Source: Paragorgia papillata
Taxonomy: Eukaryota; Cnidaria; Anthozoa; Scleralcyonacea; Coralliidae
DNA length: 64,000 bases
Reading direction: 5' to 3'
NCBI GenBank assembly: GCA_035771165.1
Contig: JAWNZC010000311.1
Span: 2,603,001-2,667,000 of the forward strand
This document shows, piece by piece, positions 14,876-21,409 of this stretch (the stretch's first letter is position 1; every line of letters begins with the position of its first letter). Position numbers and translations under genes: made by a program. The notes below the pieces were generated by a model. It was not told where the DNA came from and ran no database searches. It saw nothing but the letters and a program-made list of their open reading frames with translations.

Positions 14876-16043
14876 ATGTTTTTTTTCACATTTACGGCTT
14901 TTTTAGTTTTATTTCGGCTCCCACAATTACGGACGCAACGTTTTTGTTGGGTTTTAAAAAATACAGCTTACGTAAAGCCTGTTGTTGATAAGAATGCAGA
15001 GGAAAAGAAACCATATGCAAAAGAGGAATTCGACTACTTAAACAACCCATATTTTACAGCAATAGCTGCCACTTATGTAACAACAAATTTGTGTGGAATT
15101 TCAGCAGAACATTTAACAAATAAAATTTCAAGAGCTAGCTCAAATATTATTACAAGTATAGCACAGTATCACCTTGCATATCATTTAAGAAGGTTTTTAA
15201 GAAATCCTACAAAACTTAAAAAATATATGATTGGGGAACAACTAAATTTTCTACAAGAACATACGCCAGTTAGAAAAATGTGGAGAACACAATACAGTGA
15301 CACAACAATGAAACTAGAAAATTTTTTTAGAACAACAAGAAAACCTAGGTTACATTATAAAAAATATGAGGTATGTAAAAGATCATGCCAATTATATTAA
15401 TTACGGTGCAAACATAAAATATGAAAAATATATGGGGGGAAAACCAAAAAAAGATAATGACTTTTTACTTTTTGTTCCAAAAACTTCAAAAGGAATAACT
15501 CCTTTAGGTCAAAAACTATTTCAACAATCCATAGAAAGCTATGTTTACTGTATTTTAGGTGCTCAAGCGAGAACCAGATGGAGTATCATAGATCAAGGAG
15601 CAAAAAGCACACAAACACAAGATGTTTTTTTAAAACTTGTGAAAGATACAATAGCACAAGATGACACAACTGTAGCCATTTCAAATATGCGAACGGCTAT
15701 TAGCAATACTAACGTTATTTTAAATTTCGCCATTTCACCGGGTTTAATTTTAATACCGTCAGATATGAGGATTCTTATTAATCCAGTAAGCGGCTTTAAC
15801 AACATTCTTACTCTTGCAACAAAGAAAATGACATTTGGTAATAATGTAAATATTAACAAGGTCAAAAGTAAACCACAATTAGAATATCCGCTAGAGTCGC
15901 AAAATATTTCAGTTGATCCGCAGGTCAAAAGCAGAATAACCAATATGGAAGATCACAGTCAACCAAAGTCAGAAGTGGTTTTACCATTAGTTTTTGGAGT
16001 TTCGCTTGCTGGTGTCTTTTTAGTCTTCAAAAAGTTTTTTTAA
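14876..16043 (+). pseudogene. Unknown structural-type protein with C-terminal membrane anchor, frameshifted
   Basis: Two overlapping ORFs (14876-15400 and 15366-16043, different frames) appear to be one gene broken by a small indel near 15360-15375. After a Phe-rich start comes a helical Lys/Glu/Tyr-rich region (KKPYAKEEFDYL onward); the second part has repeated beta-like stretches and ends in a hydrophobic segment (VVLPLVFGVSLAGVFLVF) followed by KK, a tail-anchor arrangement. The first 28 or so codons lie inside the left TIR, so the original start is uncertain; no AATAAATG box is seen. I recognise no family. Its place next to capsid and ATPase genes and the anchor suggest a virion or membrane-associated protein. 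Confidence 0.55.
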
Positions 16044-16505
16044 AACATTTTGTGATCTCTCACTTTTTGGAAGAGTGATTGTATTAGCAAGATCTGTCAT
16101 CTCACACTCAATGAGTATGAAATGAATAACAACCTTCATGTTTGGAAATGATCCAACTTTTTCTTCTAGCTGGTTAAATCTTTTTTCTATATCATCCATT
16201 ATTATGTTTCCATTTGGTAAAGAAATATTTGGAAACATTTCACTTATTTTTTTGTTGTAAAGCAACATTCTTTTTGAGATTTTTTCCTTTTTTAAACTTT
16301 TCTTAACTTCGCGATGACAATACGAAAAGATCGGATCAAAAACTAAGCCGCATTTTACACAAGTTGGAAAACCATCAATTTCATTTTTTTTATGATTGCA
16401 ATGATCGAAGTCGAATTCGGATTTGTAATTTTCAAACTCATCTTTTTCTGCCATATTAATCTGTTTCATTAAGACAGAAAACTTGGTAATAACTTTGTTA
16501 TTCAT
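16020..16505 (-). CDS. TFIIB-type zinc-ribbon protein, putative transcription factor
   Basis: 161 residues on the strand opposite to the structural genes. Residues about 35-60 carry CNHKKNEIDGFPTCVKCGLVF, a zinc ribbon of the TFIIB kind (C-x-H...CxxCG) normally found at the start of TFIIB, TFB and viral homologues. The rest is helical, with Leu/Lys-rich segments, and lacks clear cyclin repeats, so it is shorter than TFIIB (about 300 residues). Its start follows ACACTATAATAAAAGG immediately, as in polB. It overlaps the 3' end of the preceding gene by 24 bp. A role in choosing the element's own promoters is a reasonable inference; a simple zinc-ribbon DNA-binding protein is the alternative. Confidence 0.7.
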   Translation of the reverse strand: MNNKVITKFSVLMKQINMAEKDEFENYKSEFDFDHCNHKKNEIDGFPTCVKCGLVFDPIFSYCHREVKKSLKKEKISKRMLLYNKKISEMFPNISLPNGNIIMDDIEKRFNQLEEKVGSFPNMKVVIHFILIECEMTDLANTITLPKSERSQNVLKKLFED

Positions 16506-16521
16506 CCTTTTATTATAGTGT
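16506..16521 (-). promoter_or_regulatory. Replication-class upstream motif, TFIIB-ribbon gene
   Basis: ACACTATAATAAAAGG on the minus strand, abutting the ATG at 16505. It is the only copy of this motif in the unique central region. Confidence 0.6.
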
Positions 16522-16524
16522 TTT

Positions 16525-16700
16525 TAAGCAAATTACAGCAAATTACAGCTAGCTATACAGCAAATTACAGCTAGCTATTAAGCTAGTTGTTAAGCAAATT
16601 TGAACAAAATGTAAGCTAGTTTAAGCTAGCTATTGAGCTAGTTGTTAAGCAAATTTGAACAAAATGTAAGCTAGTTTAAGCAAAGTACAGCAAAACAGGT
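16525..16700. repeat. AGCTAGCT-rich repeats between divergent genes
   Basis: About 175 bp between the divergent 16505 (minus) and 16738 (plus) starts. It contains two near-identical units of about 54 bp (AAGCTAGTTGTTAAGCAAAT, then TTGAACAAAATGTAAGCTAG), preceded by two GCAAATTACAGCTAGCTAT units. It is rich in GCTAGC palindromes. Candidate control region or replication enhancer; no direct evidence of function. Confidence 0.7.
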
Positions 16701-16726
16701 TGTCTTCGACTTCGCAACTTATTCTG

Positions 16727-16740
16727 TACACTAATAAATG
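16727..16740 (+). promoter_or_regulatory. Structural-class start motif TACACTAATAAATG
   Basis: The ATG of the 125-residue gene is the last three bases of TACACTAATAAATG. The same 14 bases recur exactly at the capsid gene and, with small changes, at three other structural genes. TAAATG-type starts are known from late genes of large DNA viruses; the function here is inferred by analogy. Confidence 0.65.
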
Positions 16741-17115
16741 AGCACAGAAGAACAAACTATTACAAAAACTAATACAGAAGAAAGAGTTAAAAACCCAAAA
16801 AGAGTAGCGCAAGGAAAAAAGCTTGCTGAAATAAGTAAAGAAGCAAAAGCGCGTAAGCGAGCTAAACAAGAAAACAAAGACGAGTCGACCAACGGAAGCG
16901 AAAACGGTTTCCCACAACTTCCAAGCTTAACAACTTCCATTTCGCTAGTTGGTGTTGTAACAGGAGTAATAGGAACATACATTGCCTGGAAAAATTTTAA
17001 ACAGGAAGAAGTTAATTTAACAACACCATCATCTCCAAAACCTAAACCTTTACCAAAACCAGCATCAAATCCAGCAAAGGTAGAATATAATAACCTTGAT
17101 GATGATGATATTTAG
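16738..17115 (+). CDS. Small basic membrane protein, 125 aa
   Basis: The N-terminal 50 residues are highly charged (Lys/Arg/Glu). Residues about 62-82 form a hydrophobic segment (SLVGVVTGVIGTYIAW) able to cross a membrane. A proline-lysine stretch (SSPKPKPLPKPASNPAK) and a short acidic end (DDDDI) follow. I recognise no family. It begins the plus-strand structural block, 90 bp before the capsid gene, with a perfect TACACTAATAAATG start. A virion membrane or core-linking protein is plausible, nothing more. Confidence 0.6.
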   Translation: MSTEEQTITKTNTEERVKNPKRVAQGKKLAEISKEAKARKRAKQENKDESTNGSENGFPQLPSLTTSISLVGVVTGVIGTYIAWKNFKQEEVNLTTPSSPKPKPLPKPASNPAKVEYNNLDDDDI

Positions 17116-17194
17116 ATTGTCTTTGACTTGACTTACTTTGTTCGGTTCATAAAAACTAACCTATTTTTATTTGCAAAAAAAAAAACTTTTTTTT

Positions 17195-17208
17195 TACACT
17201 AATAAATG
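17195..17208 (+). promoter_or_regulatory. Structural-class start motif, capsid gene
   Basis: Perfect TACACTAATAAATG after a long A/T tract, overlapping the capsid ATG at 17206. Confidence 0.65.
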
Positions 17209-18414
17209 AACAAGGAAAGACAAACTAAGTTAAAACCAGGTTATAAACGCTTACAAAAAAGTGAAATAACCGGTGAACGAACAAGACACGTAACAACATT
17301 TAATCCAAACAAAGCCAATCCTGGTGAAGAAATTTACATTCAAATTCCAAAACTTAAACCTGGAACAACACTTGTTCCTGACAAAATGTTTTTGGTTTTT
17401 GACTTTAAAAATGCAAATACCAAATCATGGTTTAACAACAATCTTGCAAAGCAACTTCAGAAACAACTTAAGGTAAAATTCGCAGGTGAGATCATCTACG
17501 ATAACGCGGGAGAAAGTTTGTTAAGAACTTTCGAAGATTTGTGGTTGGACGACGACACCAGAGCAAATATGTTGGAAGAAGGAGTTGCATCTGAAAACCA
17601 ACGTAAGGTCATCTCGAAATCCGACGATGCTACAGCAGACGCATTTGCCGCGGTTTATGGAACCAAGCAAAGAATCCAACTAGGAAAAATCCTTATGGAT
17701 CACGGTTTATACGCTCCTTACAACATGTCAAATGACTTGCAATACATTATTACCCTTCCTCAAGCTAGTGAAATTATGCTGGCACAAAACAACCAAACAG
17801 TGGAAGGATACAGTCTGGAAAACATTGAGCTGGAATTCGAAACCATCACCAATCCCAGTCTTATGCAGGAAGTAGAAAGTGGATATAACGCAGGAAGATC
17901 CCTTAGTTTCGAACACGTTACCCTTTTGAAAACAGTGGAGTGGAACAAGTCAACAACTTTAGTTAACGAAACCATTAACCTCCCTCGAAAAAGTATGAAA
18001 GCTGTTGTAATGCTTTTCACAAAGAAAACCCGTGGTGGATCCGAAGAATACGTTTTCCCAAACATTGAAAATGTAAAGGTGACTATTGAAGGAATTCCCA
18101 ATAGTGTTTACTCGCAAGGTATTGTTAAAAGGAGGTTATTTGAAGAGGCGGAAAGACTTTTTAGACAAAATGACTGCAAGATCTCAGCAAACGGTTTCTA
18201 CACCGGTAACAGGTTTGCACTAGTGGTTGATCTTAGATCTATTGATGACAATGAATTATACGGTCATGGTACAAAACTCTTATCAACACAATCTGGAACC
18301 ATGTTGGAAATTACAAAGAAAGCAAAAACAACCAATCTTAACTGTCATATCTTCATTCTTTCATATGGAGTTCTAAAGGTACAAGCCGGCGAATTCCGTG
18401 GTGTAAGTTACTAG
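17206..18414 (+). CDS. Putative double jelly-roll major capsid protein
   Basis: 402 residues without membrane segment or signal peptide, predominantly beta-like with alternating hydrophobic positions. Residues about 40-130 follow the pattern of the N-terminal half of PRD1/adeno-lineage capsid proteins: IPKLKPGTTLVPDKMFLVF, then NNNLAKQLQKQLKVKFAGE with a conserved-looking Gly-Glu, then ESLLRTFEDLWL. The second half (from about 215) again alternates strands and ends with a Gly-rich part. The length fits single-protein double jelly-rolls (roughly 390-450 residues). It is similar, as far as I recall, to unnamed proteins common in coral genomes. The neighbours, a packaging ATPase and small structural ORFs, support the call. 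An alternative is another virion protein, with the true capsid gene missing. Confidence 0.65.
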   Translation: MNKERQTKLKPGYKRLQKSEITGERTRHVTTFNPNKANPGEEIYIQIPKLKPGTTLVPDKMFLVFDFKNANTKSWFNNNLAKQLQKQLKVKFAGEIIYDNAGESLLRTFEDLWLDDDTRANMLEEGVASENQRKVISKSDDATADAFAAVYGTKQRIQLGKILMDHGLYAPYNMSNDLQYIITLPQASEIMLAQNNQTVEGYSLENIELEFETITNPSLMQEVESGYNAGRSLSFEHVTLLKTVEWNKSTTLVNETINLPRKSMKAVVMLFTKKTRGGSEEYVFPNIENVKVTIEGIPNSVYSQGIVKRRLFEEAERLFRQNDCKISANGFYTGNRFALVVDLRSIDDNELYGHGTKLLSTQSGTMLEITKKAKTTNLNCHIFILSYGVLKVQAGEFRGVSY

Positions 18415-18440
18415 CCGTCTTCGCTTTGCAAAATATGCGT

Positions 18441-18453
18441 AAATTAATAAATG
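18441..18453 (+). promoter_or_regulatory. Structural-class start motif, ATPase gene
   Basis: AAATTAATAAATG, sharing TAATAAATG with the perfect copies, overlaps the ATG at 18451. Confidence 0.5.
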
Positions 18454-19047
18454 AAACCTTTCAACATGATAATAGTTGGAATGACAGGTTGTGGGAAAAC
18501 ACATTACTTGCTTAAAATGTTAGAAAAAAACTATAAAAAAAATTTTGAAAACATTTTTTTAATATGTCCTACATTTGAATGGAACAAAACTTATTTGGAA
18601 TGGTATCATCTAAACGATCCAAATTTCTTTGTATTGCCTTGTAGTCAGGATCAAACGGAAGAGTATCTAAAATTTGTTGTTGACTACTGTAAAGGTACTC
18701 CATCACTAATTATTCTTGATGATTGTGCCGCTGGTCAGTCAGTAAAAAACCGTACCAGCGAATTAGTTAAACTTGGGTTTGGAGCAAGGCATATGAATAT
18801 TAGTACTATAGTAATCACCCAACAACTTACAAGTATTGCCAAACCATATCGTGAAAACATATCCAAACTAGTTTCATTCTACAATCCAAACAGAAAAGAT
18901 ATGCAAGTTATTCTAGATGATTACTTAGATATTAGTAAGGATGAAGAAAAAAGCATAAAAGAAAAACTAAAAAATACTAAGCACAGCCGACTTGAAATTA
19001 ATCTAGTTCATCCATACAATCATGAAATAGTTGATGATGAAGAATGA
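18451..19047 (+). CDS. FtsK/HerA-type genome-packaging ATPase
   Basis: 198 residues. Walker A GMTGCGKT at residues 10-17, Walker B LIILDDC at about 88-94, and a downstream ITQQ (about 124-127) matching the Gln-bearing sensor region of A32-like ATPases. The size is that of Polinton, virophage and adintovirus packaging ATPases (about 190-260). These enzymes pump the element's DNA into the capsid using ATP. It lies 36 bp after the capsid gene and about 60 bp before the next structural gene. The frame is intact and all nucleotide-binding residues are present. Confidence 0.92.
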   Translation: MKPFNMIIVGMTGCGKTHYLLKMLEKNYKKNFENIFLICPTFEWNKTYLEWYHLNDPNFFVLPCSQDQTEEYLKFVVDYCKGTPSLIILDDCAAGQSVKNRTSELVKLGFGARHMNISTIVITQQLTSIAKPYRENISKLVSFYNPNRKDMQVILDDYLDISKDEEKSIKEKLKNTKHSRLEINLVHPYNHEIVDDEE

Positions 19048-19096
19048 AGTCAAACCAAGTGTGTAAATTCATATGTAAATAATCATATGAATTTTT

Positions 19097-19109
19097 ATTC
19101 AAATAAATG
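19097..19109 (+). promoter_or_regulatory. Structural-class start motif (weaker)
   Basis: ATTCAAATAAATG at the 19107 start; it keeps only AATAAATG of the consensus. Confidence 0.4.
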
Positions 19110-19745
19110 AGACTTATAAGAATCCTTATAACAAAGGAAGACAATTTTGAAACCATTGTTAAATTTGATGAACCGCTGATCATTGAAAATGAAACAATGA
19201 CAGTAAAGTGTGTAAGTGTGTTTTGGGACTTTAACAACATTGAGAGTCCTGTTCACATTGTAAATGGAAAAAAGAAATTATGGTTTAAAACCGGATACTG
19301 GACGGCAAATATGATTATCGAAAAACTTAAAGAAGTTAATGCAAGTGCTGAGCTCGTTCATCACTCGCAAAAGATCAAAATTACACCAACAGAGAATATG
19401 TCATTACTTGAATTAGCACCAATTCTTGGATTCTCTGAAACTTGGCAACATATTCCGAAAGATTCTGGACGTATTGGAAATACCTCAGTTAATGTAAATC
19501 TTGGAATGAAATATGTTAGTATTAAATGCAATGCTGTTAACAGATCTAAAACATTACTTTCTGGACAACGTGATGACACAATTGTAATACTTCCAATCAC
19601 AACAACCCAGTCGCTAAAAGGTTCCGTCACAAGATATAATGATCTTAACTTTAAAACAGAACTAAATAATGGAATTTACAATGAACTTAAATTCACAACA
19701 GATCAAAAAGTTGGTGATATTCTGTTAGAAATAATAATAAAATAA
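19107..19745 (+). CDS. Putative minor capsid / penton-like protein
   Basis: 212 residues, no membrane segment. The arrangement of short beta-type stretches, LAPILGFSETW near residue 110, a run MKYVSIKCNAV near 135 and a final strand-turn-strand ending VGDILLEIIIK resembles single jelly-roll penton-type proteins encoded beside capsid genes in Polinton-like elements and found as orphan proteins in cnidarian genomes. I base this on the pattern, not on an alignment. The frame is intact. Its position directly after the ATPase agrees with a virion role. If not a penton, it is another structural protein of unknown type. Confidence 0.45.
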   Translation: MRLIRILITKEDNFETIVKFDEPLIIENETMTVKCVSVFWDFNNIESPVHIVNGKKKLWFKTGYWTANMIIEKLKEVNASAELVHHSQKIKITPTENMSLLELAPILGFSETWQHIPKDSGRIGNTSVNVNLGMKYVSIKCNAVNRSKTLLSGQRDDTIVILPITTTQSLKGSVTRYNDLNFKTELNNGIYNELKFTTDQKVGDILLEIIIK

Positions 19746-19847
19746 ATGGCTATAAATTATGGTTATTCTGATGAGTTGGAAAAACTATTATTTTTCATAC
19801 TAATAAATGAACACAGAAGAACCTCAAAATCTAGAAGATATACCTAA
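19746..19847 (+). CDS. Possible 33-residue ORF
   Basis: ATG directly after the stop of the previous gene, in AAAATAAATG context, 33 codons, overlapping the start of the next gene in another frame. The context matches the structural start motif, but the peptide has no recognisable feature; it may be a chance ORF. Confidence 0.2.
   Translation: MAINYGYSDELEKLLFFILINEHRRTSKSRRYT
19796..19809 (+). promoter_or_regulatory. Structural-class start motif, 19807 gene
   Basis: CATACTAATAAATG overlaps the ATG, one base different from the perfect TACACTAATAAATG copies apart from the leading base. Confidence 0.55.
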
Positions 19848-20325
19848 TCCGTCGAATGATAACCTTAGGGACGAGCTAATCCGCTTGTCAGCCGCAAAAG
19901 AAATTAAGTATTCGGAAAAGTACATCAAAAAGGCCTCTCAAAGCGCATTAGAAAAAATTAAACAAGACCATCAACGCGAGCAAATGGATAAGGTTAACTC
20001 ACAGCTAACTGAAAGTCTTATTGGTAAATTTTCAGAGTTAATGGAACAGTTAAATATGGTGGGAAAAGATGGAACACTGGACAAAGAATTATCTTCAAAC
20101 AAACTTCTTTACGACGATGTAAAAACAATGGTAATGAAAGTATCTCCATTCATTCCTATGATCGGATTACTATCCGGCGGACTAATAGTTGCAAAACATA
20201 TGTGGGACAACACAAATAAAGGTGAACAAGATGAACCTAAGGTACAAAGCGATCAAAGTCCTAGTACAAGTAGCGATAGTGTCAACACTTCTAATCCCGA
20301 TAACGGTGGAACTGATACTACTTAA
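19807..20325 (+). CDS. Membrane-segment protein, 172 aa, unknown
   Basis: The N-terminal 115 residues are charged and helical with heptad-like spacing (coiled coil likely around 35-85). Residues about 117-137 form a hydrophobic segment (PFIPMIGLLSGGLIVA), and the last 35 residues are Ser/Asn/Asp-rich and acidic. The layout parallels the 125-residue protein at 16738 (charged domain, one membrane segment, disordered tail). No family recognised. It is the last gene of the structural block before the right TIR. Confidence 0.6.
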   Translation: MNTEEPQNLEDIPNPSNDNLRDELIRLSAAKEIKYSEKYIKKASQSALEKIKQDHQREQMDKVNSQLTESLIGKFSELMEQLNMVGKDGTLDKELSSNKLLYDDVKTMVMKVSPFIPMIGLLSGGLIVAKHMWDNTNKGEQDEPKVQSDQSPSTSSDSVNTSNPDNGGTDTT

Positions 20326-20544
20326 ATACCTACTATTTTAAATAAATTTCAGCCCCTAAGCTCGGCCCCTAAGCCATTTTATGAGAAGTTCCTTGTCGTG
20401 ACAGTATAAACCCTTTTAGGGTTTTTTGCTTCAGCGTTTTTTGTCAGTAAAGTCAGACACATGATAGCTTTTTTCGCTAATCTACGTTTTCGTCTAACCT
20501 CGACACGCTTTACGAAGCTTACTTAATACATTTTCAGCTTTTGA
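20326..20544. other. Non-coding spacer before right TIR
   Basis: About 220 bp without an ORF. CCCTTTTAGGGTTTTTTGC can form a short stem followed by a T-run and could serve as a transcription end signal. GCCCCTAAG occurs twice. Confidence 0.4.
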
Positions 20545-20941
20545 TTTAAAACCCAACAAAAAAGTTGCGTGCGTAATTGTGGGAGCCGAAATAAAACTAA
20601 AAAAGCCGTAAATGTGAAAAAAAACATGAAAAAAAGTTAGAAATAAATGTTTTTAAGTTAATAAAAACATTAAAAATAGATAAGTTATTCCTTTCATTAA
20701 AAAGAAACCACTTTAATAACATTAAGTAAAAAACTGCTAGCGTAAACTTAAAAAGAAAGAGTTTTAAAGCAATCATACTAATATATTTCAGCTTTTGATT
20801 TAAGTCCCTTCAAAAAAGTTGCGTGCGTAATTGTGGGAGTCGCAAATCCTATGTGCGCATGCGTAGTTACGAATTGGCTTAAAAATCGCTTTTTTACATA
20901 TATAACAAAAAAAAAATATATATATATATAATAAAAAAAAC

Positions 20942-20957
20942 ACACTATAATAAAAGG
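20942..20957 (+). promoter_or_regulatory. Replication-class upstream motif, right SAP/NUMOD gene
   Basis: ACACTATAATAAAAGG immediately followed by ATG at 20958. Confidence 0.6.
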
Positions 20958-21296
20958 ATGATAACATATACACTTAAACAATTACGTAGAATTGGAAAAG
21001 ATCAAGGAATTGAATACACATCAAAAATGAACACAGAAACACTGTGTGAAAAACTTAAAATTCCGTTTGTAAGCAACAAATCATTTGACGTAAATAACAG
21101 AGACAAAATTAGAAATCCAGTTTGCATTATCTTCGAAAACAAAGACTTAAATGAAAAAATAGAGTTTCCAAGCATTTACAATGCGGCAAAACAACTTAAT
21201 ATTAATCCAAGTTGTATTCCTTTTTACATAAAAAGAGAATCAATAATAACGTTTAAGGGAAAGAAATATACGGTCAAACGTAAAGAAGAAGTTTAA
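20958..21296 (+). CDS. SAP/HeH plus NUMOD-like DNA-binding protein
   Basis: 112 residues, intact in this copy. Residues 1-32 (YTLKQLRRIGKDQGI...TETLCEKL) have the two-helix spacing of SAP/HeH DNA-binding motifs. Residues about 72-105 (FPSIYNAAKQLNINPSCIPFYIKR, then FKGKKYTVKR) look like NUMOD1-type segments that bind DNA in phage and giant-virus nucleases and regulators. There is no nuclease domain. It lies 114 bp upstream of polB on the same strand, with the same upstream motif. Regulation of transcription or a role at the replication origin are both possible. Confidence 0.55.
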   Translation: MITYTLKQLRRIGKDQGIEYTSKMNTETLCEKLKIPFVSNKSFDVNNRDKIRNPVCIIFENKDLNEKIEFPSIYNAAKQLNINPSCIPFYIKRESIITFKGKKYTVKRKEEV

Positions 21297-21390
21297 AGTT
21301 ATTCTTTCCGCAAAGCTTCTCAAATCCGCTACGATTTCTTATAAGATTTTACCTTATAAGAAATTGAATCGATATTTTTTTTTTCTTTTT

Positions 21391-21404
21391 TACTATAATA
21401 AAAG
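21391..21404 (+). promoter_or_regulatory. Replication-class upstream motif, right polB
   Basis: TACTATAATAAAAG, six bases before the ATG at 21410. Confidence 0.6.
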
Positions 21405-21409
21405 AGATA

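Larger units (their letters stand above)
9904..14958 (+). repeat. Left terminal inverted repeat, about 5.06 kb
   Basis: Inverse complement of 20545-25608. The two arms match from the terminal AGTAGTAGGG through PolB and the small gene to a final TTGGGTTTTAAA, after which the sequences are unrelated. Differences I could see are scattered single bases and small indels, mainly in A/T runs near 14570-14620. The inner boundary falls inside one member of a direct repeat (CCCACAATTACG.ACGCAAC, near 14670 and 14925). Confidence 0.93.
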
